A DNA stretch of 64,000 bases from Mya arenaria (GCF_026914265.1 NC_069133.1:25475272-25539271); one strand, 5' to 3'; shown: positions 46,623-61,591, counted from the first letter of the stretch. Translations and numbers: made by a program. The notes: generated by a model not told the origin, from the sequence alone.

Positions 46623-48371
46623 AAGTCAATTTATGTAATATACATTACACTTTAGATTTGGTGACCTATAAACCCAACGGGTCGGGTGCAAATGTTTGTA
46701 TAAATGTTATTACTACTCTGTTTGAATTGCACATGTCACAATATTTACACCTCAACTTCCATTCCCTAAATGCCTTATGGCAGTTGCGTTTATCAATCGA
46801 TGAACGCAACACCTTCGTATATGATCGGATCGCAATTCATCGCATAACAATATACATGAACATTTTTGATCTTGTTTTTGTTTGTATTGTGTCAGCAGGT
46901 GCCGTTAAATATCAATAAACATTTTACAAAGTGTTAAATTATGATATGATAAGTGTATCGTTGCCATAAGTGTTTCAATTTTAGGTTTTAAAGTGATTTC
47001 AAGTGGTTGATCCTTTCCCGCGTTATCGTGACGTCATTTGATAAATCGTTTCCGATTACAGTCGGGTCGTTTTATTTGCAGAACGGGTAAGAGCGGATCA
47101 CTGAAAGGTTTTCTTAAATGAAATAAAGTGGGTTTTTAACAAATCTTGAAAGAAATAATGCACTATTGGTGCAAATATAAGTAATGAATTGCGGGATTGA
47201 TGTCATTATCGGGATATGAACGCAATTGGGCTTGTTAAAGTGTGTGATAGGACTACACGCGTACTTTGACCAGCCAAATTGCGTTCATATCCCCGATAAT
47301 GACATCAATCCCGCAATTCATTCCTTAAATAATAAAAATTTTTACTTACTTACATTATTCGCTGTATAGAAGGGAGCACACTGATAAACAGTTATTTTGT
47401 TAACATTAACAATTATGACACGGTTGGTGAATTGGTATGAATGGTATCGGACAATGTGGAAGGAGCCATTCACTAGGGACAAACGTCTTTTTAAGATAAA
47501 CATCTTTAATTCAATGAGGAAAAATATTAAATGAAATATTATAACATGCATTTACAAGTATAAAGAGTGATTAATGAAAATATGAAGTAAACTTGTCAGA
47601 TTAATAAAAAAATAAATGTGCACACATCTACATATTGACTTGGCATTCAAAAAGAAAACCATACACCATAGCTTTTGATTTTCTGTGGTTATCTTATCGA
47701 CCAAAAATAAAATTCCACAAATGTAATTTTATTTTTATTTCCTCCTCCTCTGACATTTTATGTCTCTGGACGTTTGTAAAACATAAAATTAAAAAAGGCC
47801 TAACAGGATAGGTTTTTTTTTTCTTTTTTTTCTAGGAACGACTTTACCGCAAACAGGAGACGTTTGTCCTGATCTCAGATAAAGCTCATACACCCCACAC
47901 GTAGTTTAAATAAACACAAACATTCTTTGGTTAAAAATAAAACAAATTTTAGAGTTGTTCAAAGTGTTTAGTAGCTATTTTTATTGCTTATTAGTGTTAT
48001 TTAAAGTTGTTATTTTAAAAAAAAAGAAGTTGTAGGCCCGGGCCTTTATGTAGCTACGCCACTGAATTAATGTAAACGATTTGATTGTGGCAGCTTACAT
48101 ATCAGCCAAACGTGTTTTTGGAAGGGATTTATTATACTGCTTGCTATTGCTGTTCACTTAAAAAGAAACTTTTTTAATTAGTTAGATAACATCTTTCTTT
48201 ATGTGTTTTCACAAAATACATCAGACATACTTCAATTCATTTAGCTTTCAAGTTTAATAGTTGTTTTTTTTTTTTATTGTTTTTTAAACAGCCTTTGAAA
48301 TGAGGTTTTCCAGTTAAAAATGGTTACGTTGCCACAAATTCACCTGTTAAAAAGCGTCGAATATCGCTTAC
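46611..48371. repeat. B+C unit, partial copy of 1-1889
   Basis: Matches 1-1889 and 49038-50926 but with substitutions (for example TTTAGATT for TTCAGATT near 46652) and without the second ~130 bp unit seen at 1631-1750. Homology stops after ...AATATCGCTTACA. 50 bp of unrelated sequence follow before A2. Confidence 0.93.
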
Positions 48372-48421
48372 ATATTTCTAATCTTAACACAATTCGTATG
48401 AATAATTAATTAATAAGTAAT

Positions 48422-49037
48422 TCTGTAATACCAACTTTGTTATGATACTAATATTTACACCTCAACTTCTATTCCTGAAATGAACCGCCTTTCGGCAATT
48501 GCGTTCATCAATCGATGAACGCAACATCTTCGGATATGTTCGGATCGCAATTCATTGCATAACAATATACATGAAAGCTATTGATCTTGTTATTGGCTGT
48601 ATTGTGTCAGCAGGTCCCGTAAAATATAGATCAACATTTTAGAAAATGTTAGTTTATTATATTTTAAATATATTGGTACCAGAAGTGTTTTAATTTTTAC
48701 GTTTTAAAGTGATTTCAAGTGGTTGATCTTTTCCCGCGTTATTGTGACGTCATTTGAAAAAAATGTTTCCGGTTATAGTCGGGTCGTTCTATTTACAGAA
48801 TGGGTAAGAACGGATTGCTGAAAGGTTTTCTTAAAGGAAATGAAGTAGTTTTTTAACAATTATTGAATGAAATAATGAACTATTGGTGTAAATATAAGGA
48901 ATGAATTGCGGGGTTGATGTCATTATCGGGGATATGAACGCAATTGGGTTGGTCAAAGTACGCGTGGAGTCCTTCGGACTCCACACACATTGACCATCCC
49001 AATTGCGTTCATACCCCGATAATGACATCAACCCCGC
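48422..49037. repeat. A unit, second copy, at the edge of the right 15 kb copy
   Basis: Near-identical to 45998-46610, with the palindrome 48896-49049 running across the border into the right B unit. The start of the window (position 1) falls exactly at the B side of the same border, so an A unit probably lies just outside to the left. Confidence 0.92.
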
Positions 49038-52000
49038 AATTCATTCCTTAAGTCAATTTATGTAATATACATTACACTTCAGATTTGGTGACCTATAAAC
49101 CCAACGGGTCGGGTGCAAATGTTTGTATAAATGTTATTACTACTCTGTTTGAATTGCACATGTCACAATATTTACACCTCAACTTCCATTCCCTAAATGC
49201 CTTATGGCAGTTGCGTTTATCAATCGATGAACGCAACACCTTCGTATATGATCGGATCGCAATTCATCGCATAACAATATACATGAACATTTTTGATCTT
49301 GTTTTTGTTTGTATTGTGTCAGCAGGTGCCGTTAAATATCAATAAACATTTTACAAAGTGTTAAATTATGATATGATAAGTGTATCGTTGCCATAAGTGT
49401 TTCAATTTTAGGTTTAAAAGTGATTTCAAGTGGTTGATCCTTTCCCGCGTTATCGTGACGTCATTTGATAAATCGTTTCCGATTACAGTCGGGTCGTTCT
49501 ATTTGCAGAACGGGTAAGAGCGGATTACTGAAAGGTTTTCTTAAATGAAATAAAGTGGGTTTTTTAACAATTCTTGAAAGAAATAATGCACTATTGGTGC
49601 AAATATAAGTAATGAATTGCGGGATTGATGTCATTATCGGGATATGAACGCAATTGGGCTTGTTAAAGTGTGTGATAGGACTACACGCGTACTTTGACCA
49701 GCCAAATTGCGTTCATATCCCCGATAATGACATCAATCCCGCAATTCATTCCTTAAATAATAAAACAATTTACTTACTTACATTATTCGCTGTATAGAAG
49801 GGAGCACACTGATAAACAGTTATTTTGTTAACATTAACAATTATGACACGGTTGGTGAATTGGTATGAATGGTATCGGACAATGTGAAAGGAGCCATTCA
49901 CTAGGGACAAACGTCTTTTTAAGATAAACATCTTTAATTCAATGAGGAAAAATATTAAATGAAATATTATAACATGCATTTACAAGTATAAAGAGTGATT
50001 AATGAAAATATGAAGTAAACTTGTCAGATTAATAAAAAAATAAATGTGCACACATCTACATATTGACTTGACATTCAAAAAGAAAACCATACACCATAGC
50101 TTTTGATTTTCTGTGGTTATCTTATCGACCAAAAATAAAATTCCACAAATGTAATTTTATTTTTATTTCCTCCTCCTCTGACATTTTATGTCTCTGGACG
50201 TTTGTAAAACATAAAATTAAAAAAGGCCTAACAGGATAGGGTTTTTTTTTCTTTTTTTCTAGGAACGACTTTACCGCAAACAGGAGACGTTTGTCCTGAT
50301 CTCAGATAAAGCTCATACACCCCACACGTAGTTTAAATAAACACAAACATTCTTTGGTTAAAAATAAAACAAATTTTAGAGTTGTTCAAAGTGTTTAGTA
50401 GCTATTTTTATTGCTTATTAGTGTTATTTAAAGTTGTCATTTTTAAAAAAAAGAAGTTGTAGGCCCGGGCCTTTATGTAGCTACGCCACTGAATTAATGT
50501 AAACGATTTGATTGTGGCAGCTTACATATCAGCCAAACGTGTTTTTGGAAGGGATTTATTATACTGCTTGCTATTGCTGTTCACTTAAAAAGAAACTTTT
50601 TTAATTAGTTAGATAACATCTTTCTTTATGTGTTTTCACAAAATACATCAGACATACAATACATCAACGTTTTTTGGAAGGGATTTATTATACTGCTTGC
50701 TATCGCTGTTCACTTAAAAAAAACTTTTTTAATTAGTTAGATAACCTCTTTCTTTATGTGTTTTCACAAAATACATCAGACATACTTCAATTCATTTAGC
50801 TTTCAAGTTTAATAGTTGTTTTTTATTGTTTTTTAAACAGCCTTTGAAATGAGGTTTTCCAGTTAAAAATGGTTACGTTGCCACAAATTCCCCTGATAAA
50901 AAGCGTCGAATATCGCTTACACAAGTCAATTAAGTTAAACATAATATAGTATTAAATATGAAAAGGCATGTGTTTGTGCAGGTGAAATTACGTACCGTGC
51001 TGTAGAATAAACCCTAATTGTATATTTATGAGCTGTTAAAGAAATTGGTCTAATGCGGAGACACTGTGAAGTGAATTTTACTTTTTTGATACTTTAAAGG
51101 TTTGTTTGTGTATGTTTTGAGAACTTTATTTTTGAGTTATACTTGCAATCGTAACAACTCGGCCATCTCCGGAAAGCTTCGAGATAGACCTCGTAAATAC
51201 AATCGTAACGATTCGGCCATCTCCGGCAAGCTTCAAGATAGTCAATTGTGTTGAAAAATGGCAGAGGTATTCCGATTGTTATTCTAGTCCTTAATCAAGG
51301 GAGACGAATGGGTATATATTGGGTACTAATTCCTTCATTCCTTATAGAAGATAAATTTGTTAGGTAGCGCATGTTGGTTAGGGTAAATTAGGGTTAGTAG
51401 GGCATAAGTGGGTATATTTTTATAATGGGAGTAATGGGAAAGTACCTAACAAAGGTTGATATGTGAGAACGTCCGTCCGTCCGTCCGTCCGTCCGTCTGT
51501 CCGTAACATTTCGTGTCCGGGCTATAACTTACTTATGCATTGATGGATTGTCATATTACTTGGTACAAATGTTGTCCTCATTGAGACGATGTGTAGTGAC
51601 CTTGACCCGTGCCGAAACCTCAAAGGTCAAGGTCACACGAGACATTTAAAGGTCAGAGTACACATGCTCGTGTCCGCGCTATAAATTGCGTATGTATTGA
51701 TGGATTACCATTTTACTTGGTACAAATGTTGTCCTCATTGAGTACCAAGAACTCTAACCAATTGTAATTTGTGCCAGTAATCCATCATGAAGTTTCGGGT
51801 CCATATTATGAAAATGCTAAAAAGTGGATAAGATATAAATGTTAATTGAAAGTGTTAAACAATTTGCACAGATTGATAATTAGCGCATTCTATCAAGCAT
51901 TATCATTATGTGCAACAAGTTAAATATTTAAAAAAAAACACAATGTACACAAATGTGATAATATATTCATAACATGTGTTTTCTCTTCAAAAGCAGTAAA

Positions 52001-52593
52001 ACAATGTTATGACGTCACCACAATATATATATGTATCTCTTTATCGAAAATACTTAAGGCTTGCTATTTCATCGATGTTATAAATCAAGGACTCATTTTC
52101 CTTCTTTTTTAGCCAAAATAACCTTGACATTGATCTTACCTACACTACACTCTTGACCAGTGGTTGTGTACAATTTTGGTCAGATTCAACGTACCTGTCA
52201 GGTTGCGAGAAAAACAAAATATACTAAAAAAAACAACGGCGGGGATATAGCCGTCCTTTGGACTGCCTTGTTATCTTTTGTTTTAACGCACCCGCCCCCG
52301 CCCCCCCCCCCCCCCCACCCCCGGGATATTTCACTGTTTTTTTGTGTCTTTCATTTAACATATGAACTAAAATCTAGCCTTTTAAATTATTTTTATAATC
52401 CTTCCCAATTCTTATTTTAATACTACTTTCATTTAAAAAAAAACACATCAAAGTTTCAACAACTCTTCGACGACTTCATCTCACATATTACGCATATGTA
52501 ACATAATACTAAGTATAGATTGTATTTTATTTATCAAGATAATACCAATACATATTTTATTTCAAAGATAAACAATAATATACAATAACCCAA

Positions 52594-52878
52594 CAGTGGC
52601 GGCACTAGCGGAGGCGTGGGCAAGGGTCAATGCCCCCACCCCAAGTCGGCCGGAGAATTAAGTTTACGGGGCTTATAAATGAAGTTTTACTTTATAAGAA
52701 TGTCCACATTATAAGATGTTTAAAGGCATTCTTGAATGCAAGATTGAACATTTTCAACGATTGTATACGTGCCATTCGAATACCTCGGTAAAATAAGATT
52801 TTGAAGGGCTTTGACGGTTGTGCCCCCCTCCACCCCCCCCCCCCCACACACACTTATGAATTCCTGAAGCCGCCACTG
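52594..52878. mobile_element. hAT-like MITE, right duplication copy
   Basis: Equivalent of 3557-3840: CAGTGGCGG ... CCGCCACTG with the same inner sequence; it differs in C-run length. Confidence 0.7.
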
Positions 52879-53083
52879 CCCACGTTAATCGATATAAGCA
52901 TACAGTATATAATGATGTTCATAGATTAATATGAACGTAATTTTTAGATACTATACAGAGATACAACGTTTATAATTGTAACGAAATTTGCGTCAACAGA
53001 ACGTATACTGTCCATGGTAAGGAAACGAAAGGCAACATGGTTGTCCTGGTCAGCTTGAAGTGTGTTTCCATGGCGACCGCGGA

Positions 53084-56000
53084 TCACGTGGCAAGGAGGA
53101 AGAGTGGACAGTCGGACAGCGTTTTCTGTAGGATCCGAATAAACTGGTCCGCCGTCATGTCTGCAAGGGAGAGAAGCGAGGGTAAGTAAACAGACATTCT
53201 TACGGTATTACCACCATTTCCTTACACTTGGACAATCTTGGGTTTGTTTGTTTTGCTTATTTATCCTTGGAACAGACAATTTGGGCCCTTTAAATGAAGA
53301 TATCCGACCCAAAGGATCATCATTATATTTTGTCAAATTAGAAGGCAGAATTTTTCAAGTTTTTCTAAACATTTTTTTTCAGAAAATCGGCAACATGCCT
53401 TTATTGATATAAATCAGGCGAAGCGATATATAAAATACGTGGCTGCCCCAGTTAGTGGGTAGATAACAAAATATTATGTAGAGCACTTAACAACTTAACT
53501 TTTGTTAGTATGCACTTACACAAACTCATTTGTTTTGCGACTACTTCGCATCAAAACATTCATTTTGTAAGAACATAATATAACCACTACTAAGCCGTAA
53601 ATGAAAATTATCTTAGAGTCAAAATTTTATTATTTTGCTACATATTTCAGTGAATTGAACTTCAGCCAGTATTGACAATAACACGAAATTGAGAAAATAA
53701 AACAATGAAAGTGTGACATTTATAACGTTACGTTTATATAGATTTAAGATTATTGAAGTTAAGACTAAAATCCTTTATTAAAACAGAACCCAGACAGTTT
53801 ATAAAGGGTTGAATGAACAATTATACAACAATATAATTACCATCTTATTACAAATTTGTATACGAATACCTACATGAACCAAAGAGCCATGCGTTTCGCC
53901 TATATCTATTGAAAAGTTTAAATACACTTTGAAGTTCTCTATAAACAAAATTAAACCATTTTTTTACCTAGGCCGATAAAATATATCTGAGTTTAGGAAA
54001 ACGGTCTCAAATGTGATAGGTACGGTTGGAATAACTTTTTAAGCCAATTAAAACAGCAATACAAGTCGACGCCATGATATTGACATTTCGATACCACAGG
54101 CGTCTGGCTCATTGTTTGTTTCAAAAATGTTCATTAAGTTCATTTTGGGTACATATAAGGCGCTGAACAACACATCTATAGGTATTTAGTGCCTATACAA
54201 GAAAGAAAACAAGGTATGTAACTCAAACTTACCGGATTTCACGGTAATGTCCAGTTTTGTTTTGTTTTTCAAATTTCTCAACCAACATAGAAACAATCCA
54301 TTTTAAATAGGTGACATGGAATGGGGGGTCAATGCCCTTTGAAATGGAATGCGATATATTGGTATAACTATATTGTCCCAAGACAAACAAGACAGAATCA
54401 ATGCCCTTATGGCCATAAGCGTAACTAGTGCTTTAAGAGAAATATCATATATCGGCAATTTTGCAAACAATTGCGCAATGTTCTTTTGTGAGTTATCTTC
54501 CATGACTGAATTGAAGTCATGATGCCAAAATCAGCTGATTTCGAGACTCAAATTTAAAGTATGTCAAAACTGTCAATCTGTGAAAGTGCAAATTTAAATG
54601 CAAGCTAACACACTGGGCAGTCGATGACTGCCTCACCTTGGTCCTCGCCACCGAAGCTCGAGTCTATGACGTCAAGGAGCAGCTGTCCAAGCGTCTTCCG
54701 GCTCAGGCACTGCGAGCGGCCCTTCTGCAGGAACCGGAAGACGCTGACTAGCTGGTCTTCGAGCGCGAGGAGGCGGCCACACTCCGTCTCCAACGCCTCC
54801 ACCTGGAAGTTGGCCGTTTGCAGGTGGCGCCGGCACAGCGACAGCTCCTGCTCCACCCTAAACGCCTCCTGTAATGGCAGAATATTAATTATGATGTCAA
54901 CAAAGTCTTATCTTATTTAGATATATATGTGTTGCTGATGCGAACTATTTGGTCAAACAATTTCGTCAAAAGGGCTCTCATATTAAGTTGCTTATCATAT
55001 TCAAGGCCAATCCTTGGAATGTTTATTTTGTATACTTTGCATATGAACCTTTTCTGAATATGAAATAATTATGTTTTTACAAAACAAAATCTTTCCCAAC
55101 CCGCCCTTTCGTCGACAGGTACTAGTACTTTTAACAGGGAAAAAAAAGTTGTTTTTGTCTCTTGTCCCAATTTATATGTTCGGGTTCTATTTTGGCGATC
55201 AGCAGAAAACATAGAGCGGCGGCCGGGGTAACCCGAACAATTTACTGTAGAACTTTCAAGTTGGACATAAACTTATTTGGCGTTTGTTCGTGCATTCGTC
55301 AGAATCGATCTACGTAAAATCAATAAACGTGTTTAATTTTCTTAAAGATGCACTCTTACTCCCAAATACGATTTACCACAATTAATACAATTCTTTTAAT
55401 ATACCATAACGGATGAATAAATGTCGAAAACAATGGTTCATATGAAGGATGCCGAGTTTAATTTGAAAGGAATGAGCAAAAAGTACGGTATTTCTACTTT
55501 ATGCGACTATAGTATTACACAGTAAATCTTTTAGCACTCAACAATCATTTAATTTTTTTGCGCTTTCTGCTATTAAATACACGGTTACAATCTTGTTATC
55601 AGTAAAAATATTTTCCATAAATGCATTATTTAGTAAGTTGTATGTATGGATTTTGAATAAGAGTGTCACTTTAAGTAGTTTGTGTATGTAGTAGATAAAT
55701 ACTTAAAAGCAAATGTATTCATACAAAGACAAACATTGTATTCCCTTATTTTTTTCTACAATAAGCCCGGACCTGATGCTGCGAGTTCAGTTCCTCCAGC
55801 TGCGCGGCTATCTCGTGCTCCAGCCTCCTTATCAAAACCACTTCCGGTGGAGAACTGTCGTCTGCCGCAATATCGCAAAGGGGTGCGCCGGCCTTATCTG
55901 TATAACGTGTTTTCAGATGAATATTAGATTATCATCTGGCAAGCGTCGAGATTATGATTTACAGGTAAAAATAAAACATCTGCTCAAAATTTGACACCTA

Positions 56001-57951
56001 AAAATGATTTTTTGGTGAAATTATATGGATCAAATGTATGATTCATGAAAATGTGTTAAACTTGTAGAATCAGTAGTAAACGTCAGATAACGTTAATTCT
56101 AACGTAAACAAAAGACGTTTGATCGTAAATAACGGAGTTGATAATTTTCTAAAGATCCGTGGAGATATCTATAATGGCCCACCTGTTGATGTGGCTGGGG
56201 TTTGATGGTTGTCGGAGGAACTCTTATCCCGTGCTCTGAAAGATGGCTTTAAGTTATTCATTTTTAGCTTTATCGTTCTAATTAAAACGAGTTTTTTTTT
56301 ATCACAGAGACGATGAGAGAATTCCTTTGAATGCAACCAAAGCAGAAAAAATAAGTTATTAATAATGATTTTGCAACGATTCTTGTTTTTTTTTTTTAAA
56401 ATCATCTTCATAGCGTTCGTACATTACTATTTATATTTTAACTCTTTTAATTTGAAAATGAATAAAAAATGTAGTAAAGAAAATATTGATAAACATGTAC
56501 ATTGTTAACGACAATGCTCACCCAGAGAACGAGAACGTCCTCTGTCGGCTGGGCGTGCGGAGCGGGGACGGTGATGGTAGACAGGAAGTGGCGTCGGAGG
56601 ACTCAACCTCGCGCAGGCTGTCCACGCAGACGGCAAACAGCTCCCGGCAGCATGTATACGTCTTCACAATGAGGTCGAGCTGACCTGCCTGCCGCTTCTT
56701 CTCCGCCTCGAGACGACATATTTCACGTGACAGGTCCGTGACGTCATGCTGAAACGAGATATAATCACAGAAATGCGGATTTTTTTCAAAGATAACTATA
56801 CTTGATATTCACTTAAAATTAAAATTCTAAAATGCGAAATAATTATATGGCGCATTTTCCCCCCGCCACATTTTCGCATTGTCGCCCCTTTCACTTTTTT
56901 CGCACTTTTGCCGCGAAAACCCCCACACGAAAAGGCAGAAATCAGCAAACATATACACATGCATATATTATTAAATATATTCACAAATGCGCGAGTGATT
57001 GATACCTGCAGTTGGTTGTTGAAAGAGATGAGTTCGCGGACCTCGCGATCGCGGAGCTCCCTTACGTGGCTGAGTTCCCGGGCTAGCGCTGCCACTGACC
57101 GCTCCTCGCCTGCAAAAAAAACATGTAAAACCAGTATGGTAGTATGTATCGAAGCCTGTTGTATGGCATCTTAAGCAAACAATGTGGGATCGCGGTCACG
57201 GCCACGGGTGTAATACTAATGCATACTTCATACAGTCTAAACTCGCTATATCGAAGACGTTTGGACCTCGGGAAACACTTCGAGACAACGAAATTCGATA
57301 TAACCGAATTACTTAACATGTTCAACTAAACCCAATAAAAAGTTCGACATAACCAGAACATCGAGATAACTGAGTTCGACATAGCGAGTTTCGTTTGAAT
57401 TTTGGAAACCTGGGAGCAATATTACTGGAATGTAATCTTCCTGTACAAACCGTGACCTTTTAAAATGAATCTTATGAAACAATATATCCAGTCACAAGAG
57501 TGACAAACCTTTGAGTGGGTGGTACACGAGGTGACCGGTGTCAGGTGGCAGGGAATGTCTGTTGTTTGTGTTTCCGAGGCGAGGCGGCGTAAGTCGGACC
57601 GTCAGCGTTGGCTCCACGACCCCTCCACGCTGATGACGCTTCAGAGCCACCTGCATCCCAATATTCTGAGCGTCGGATGCCTGAAGCATCGTCCTGTGGT
57701 ACACCAAATGGTTGGGATACTGATATTGCTTCGTGGACACATGCTTATACAATCGGAAATATTCGGACTTTATCCATCGGAAATAAGGACGGTTTACAAT
57801 GTCAGAATTCTTCAGATTTAACCACGCTGCAAGTAGATCGCGTAGTAATCTAACGTTTTACCCTGCGCAGTCCTAATTATTTATGCAATATTATATTTAA
57901 CCGGGAATCAGTTTGAACTACGTTAAACAAATTACACGTTAAAACACTGCA

Positions 57952-58019
<68 letters not shown>

Positions 58020-60463
58020 TGATGATGATGGTGATGGTGATGGTGATGATGATGATGAAGATGATGATGATGAACCGGCATTCATCCAAGGTAATTTTCG
58101 ATGAAAAAAGACCGAGTAGTTCCAATTGACGGTAATAAGGGCAAATTACACCGGAAATATAGGGTGTTGGGTGAAGCACTAGAAATCAGTGTAATCTTGC
58201 ATGCAAATTGGTCAATTGACTAAAGAATATATAGGAAATTTACTTAGTGGTGTCTGACCATAATCTCTCCGTGTCTAGTAATATGCGGCCTGTCTCGTAA
58301 TGCAGGTATGTGTTGCAAACTGCTTAAAATACTAGTAGTCGCATAATCTGCGGTTATTTAATTATATTATACCTTACATAAATATGTCCATTCCTTGTAT
58401 TTATAAAGGCGATCGGTCCGTCTATCACCGTATTTTGATAAAAAAAATCCAGTATTATGACGTCAGAGGTCCATATCATATCAGGTTCGGACCTCGCCAA
58501 AAATGTAATATGGACCGCTGACGTCATACAACTGGTAAATGCGGCAACGGCGAACATTTGTCGCAACTAAACACAATTCGCTTTGTTCAATAAAACACAT
58601 CGTAAGTGCTTAAAAATATTGAATGGTATTAAATATATATAAAATGTTCGGTATAATGTAAGAACTATTTACCCAGCACTTAGGGCCATATGGCATAATA
58701 AGGACCAGCCAGTCAGCCCCCCGAAGGTGAATGAACTTTCGTTGGCTGACTGGCCGGTCCTTATGATGCCATATGGCCCTCAGCGGTGTGTAATATTGCT
58801 TAAATATTGATATATCTAAAATAATGGGACATTCTACTTTCTAGGACCCCGACCTTACATTCATATAGCAGTGATGTCGGATGATTCACGTCTCTTTTAA
58901 AGACTGTATTATTTTTATGCCGTAAACTCACAGGGGCGTAGCTAGCTCTCTATTCATGGGATTTATAATTGTGCTAGGGGGTCCAGGGCATGAACATTTT
59001 GAAAACCATGATACATTTTGGGCGTTCTGGAGCGCTTTATTTAGTACTGGAAAATTAGGATCATGTAGTCAAGTACGTATACTGCAACTTTGGTTGATTT
59101 TTTTTTATGTCAGAATCATGTGGATTCAACCGCGTACTCGCGTATAGGCAGCTACGCACCTGATTGTCTCATGCTTTGAATGCATTGATTAAGGTCGTAT
59201 ATAATGATTTCTCAGACAAACTCTACTTTTTATGTTTTATCCGATGTCAAAAATAATAGCTTTAAAAAGATTTATAGTTAACCAAGGTATTACATTATCA
59301 ACGGTCTGGCAGTGATAGCATTTTTTTTCAGACCTTTCAGACATTGGAATGGGTTTTCAAGAGAATATCTTTACTAAGAATTATTAAATTTGTTTTGATC
59401 AACACTTAACGACATAACGTTTTTCACTCACAAATTGAAATAACGTATACACAAAGGAGTCTCTGGGAAATCTTATATATTTACGTGAGGTTCTGTGACT
59501 GGCACATGACAGAAGTTTGCCACGGAACAAGTTCGTTCTCACTTGTCAGTACTCTATGCAAATTACCAAGTGCGCGTGTTTACACTTCAATTAGCACCAT
59601 TTCAGACTAAATATTGTTAAACTTTACTTGGAGGACAACCCCCCCCCCATCATTTTTAACCAAATACATTTTGTTTCTGAGGGACGAATGCAAGTCAAAA
59701 GGTTACGCCCCTAAGTTACGCCGAATCCTGGATCCGCCTCTGACCTCAGCCCATATAAGCCGGCCAGTGTACGCAACCCTACCCCCAGGCCCCCAAACGG
59801 CCCTGCTGGCCCACACGTCCACGCCTACCTGAGATCCTCAATGATTTCCCTGAGAGTCTGAGACTCCTCTTTATGGAACGTGACTTCGTACAGCAGGTGG
59901 TCAATGTGTTCACGCATCTCGCTCAACCGGAAGCCCGCCAACCGCAGCTTGTCCCAGTTCTTGAACAGTTCCGCGTCATGGATGCACTGGTGGCTCTTGG
60001 ACGTGGCCATCTGCTTTTGGAACGACGACCTCCTTGTACAGTCTGGTATAGTTGAGTTGGTTTCTTTTCCAATTGGATTATTGTTGTTATTGTTTTTAGC
60101 TCGAAACGTCTGATTCACAAGAAACCCTATGTAGTCTCCGTAACAGGCGAAATGTTCACACAGGCGGTCGTGAAAGTCTTTGAAAGAGAGGTCACTCACT
60201 TGCTTCAGGCCATCGTCCGTGTCCTTGAGATTCAGGACATCACACAAGAGGTAAAACTCCTCGGCTGATATTTTACCACGTCCCTTGGTGTCAATACTCT
60301 GAAACATGTCCTGCAAGTACTGGTCAAGGTCATTAGTGAGCACGATAATCTCGCTCTTCTTCGCTCCGTTGTTGCCGTACTGATAAGCCATGGTGTTGGA
60401 CAGCCATTTTGCCTTTAAACGCGGGGACCGCCCCACCCTCGGGGACTGGGACAGAAGACTCAT
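53084..60463 (-). CDS. EFCC1: EFCC1-like EF-hand and coiled-coil protein, right copy
   Basis: Same gene as 4046-11425, shifted by 49038. Coding exons: 60463-59829, 57693-57509, 57109-57006, 56748-56522, 56235-56183, 55897-55773, 54868-54637, 53160-53084. The exon sequences compared are unchanged, all splice borders are kept and the predicted product is again 545 aa. Nothing marks either copy as decayed. If the duplication is real, the genome would carry two functional-looking genes with the same product; if it is an assembly product there is only one. Introns contain the same MITEs, hairpins and AAT/ATG tract as the left copy. Confidence 0.87.
55342..55673. mobile_element. TTAA-bounded MITE, right duplication copy
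   Basis: Equivalent of 6304-6635 in intron 6 of the right EFCC1 copy; unchanged where compared. Confidence 0.7.
57231..57398. mobile_element. pogo/Tigger-like MITE, right duplication copy
   Basis: Equivalent of 8193-8360 in intron 2 of the right EFCC1 copy. Confidence 0.75.
58682..58780. repeat. 99 nt long-stem hairpin, right duplication copy
   Basis: Equivalent of 9644-9742 with the same two stem mismatches and the same loop. Confidence 0.8.
58931..59162. mobile_element. hAT-like MITE, right duplication copy
   Basis: Equivalent of 9893-10124. Confidence 0.65.
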
Positions 60464-61490
60464 TTCCAAGGCAAGGTTCTTTGATTTATGTTATTTTTTA
60501 ACTACATGTACTTTGTAAATCACAAATGATGCTAACGAAAATTAATTTTAATCCTTCTTTCTCGCTTCTTCATATGTTACACAGTTAGATCCAACAATGT
60601 CCTGACACAAGTGAATGCCAACGAAATTTGACCACACTTTATACAACTTTATTCCGCCAGTGTTTTTTTTACAATTATACAGTTCGGCTTATATTCAAAA
60701 CTCTGAACTCTGAAAATAATATCAGACACATCTTAACCACCTTCCAGCCGTTAATATTAATAAAACCGTGGCACTTGACTTGATATAAATTCTGAGAACC
60801 TCGACTGATAAGCAGTAGGCTGGGCTTATAAAATAGAATAAAATACAAATTATCTTAGATTTAATCTACCAGATATGAACTATGTTCTGACGGTCTTAAA
60901 ATCACAAACAGCTTGACCTTCTGGCATAAAAAATGGTTGGTTTAATTCACATCAGGATCAAATGCAACTGTGCACCTGTTTTTAAAAGATACTGGTATTC
61001 CTGGGAAAGAAGCGGCCGTGCAATAGAAATAATTTATTAGCCCCGATTTGCTGTTTTCGAGTGTTGTCTAGTTTTAAAAGCTTTCTGAAATAACAAGATA
61101 ACCGTAGTGGAAACAGCACATTCATTTCAGCCGAGATTTCGCAGATAAGGTCTTCAACATCGGAAACAGGAGCCGTTGGACGGCTGTGTGACGTACCGTC
61201 TGTGTAAAACGTCGTTAAAGCCTCGTCAGGAACCCCCAGTATACTTAATTATGCTCATAACCATTAATAATTAATAATTAAAAAAGGTTTCATTTGTGCC
61301 AAAGGTGGTCTCCTCGGAATCTAAGCCAATGAAGTTACGCCATAGGTAGTTTTCAATAGTTTATAGCCCTTCATGGCGTCAGGGTAAATATTCTAAGTTA
61401 TATATGATTTAATCGTATCATGCAACATACCTTATTGATATTCATGTAAACGAGGCGGGCTGTCTGTTGATCTACCACAGTACTTATGTG

Positions 61491-61493
61491 GTG

Positions 61494-61526
<33 letters not shown>

Positions 61527-61591
61527 GTCATCGTCATCGTCGTAGTCGTCGTCATAATAATAATAAAAATAATAATCATCATCATCATCAG

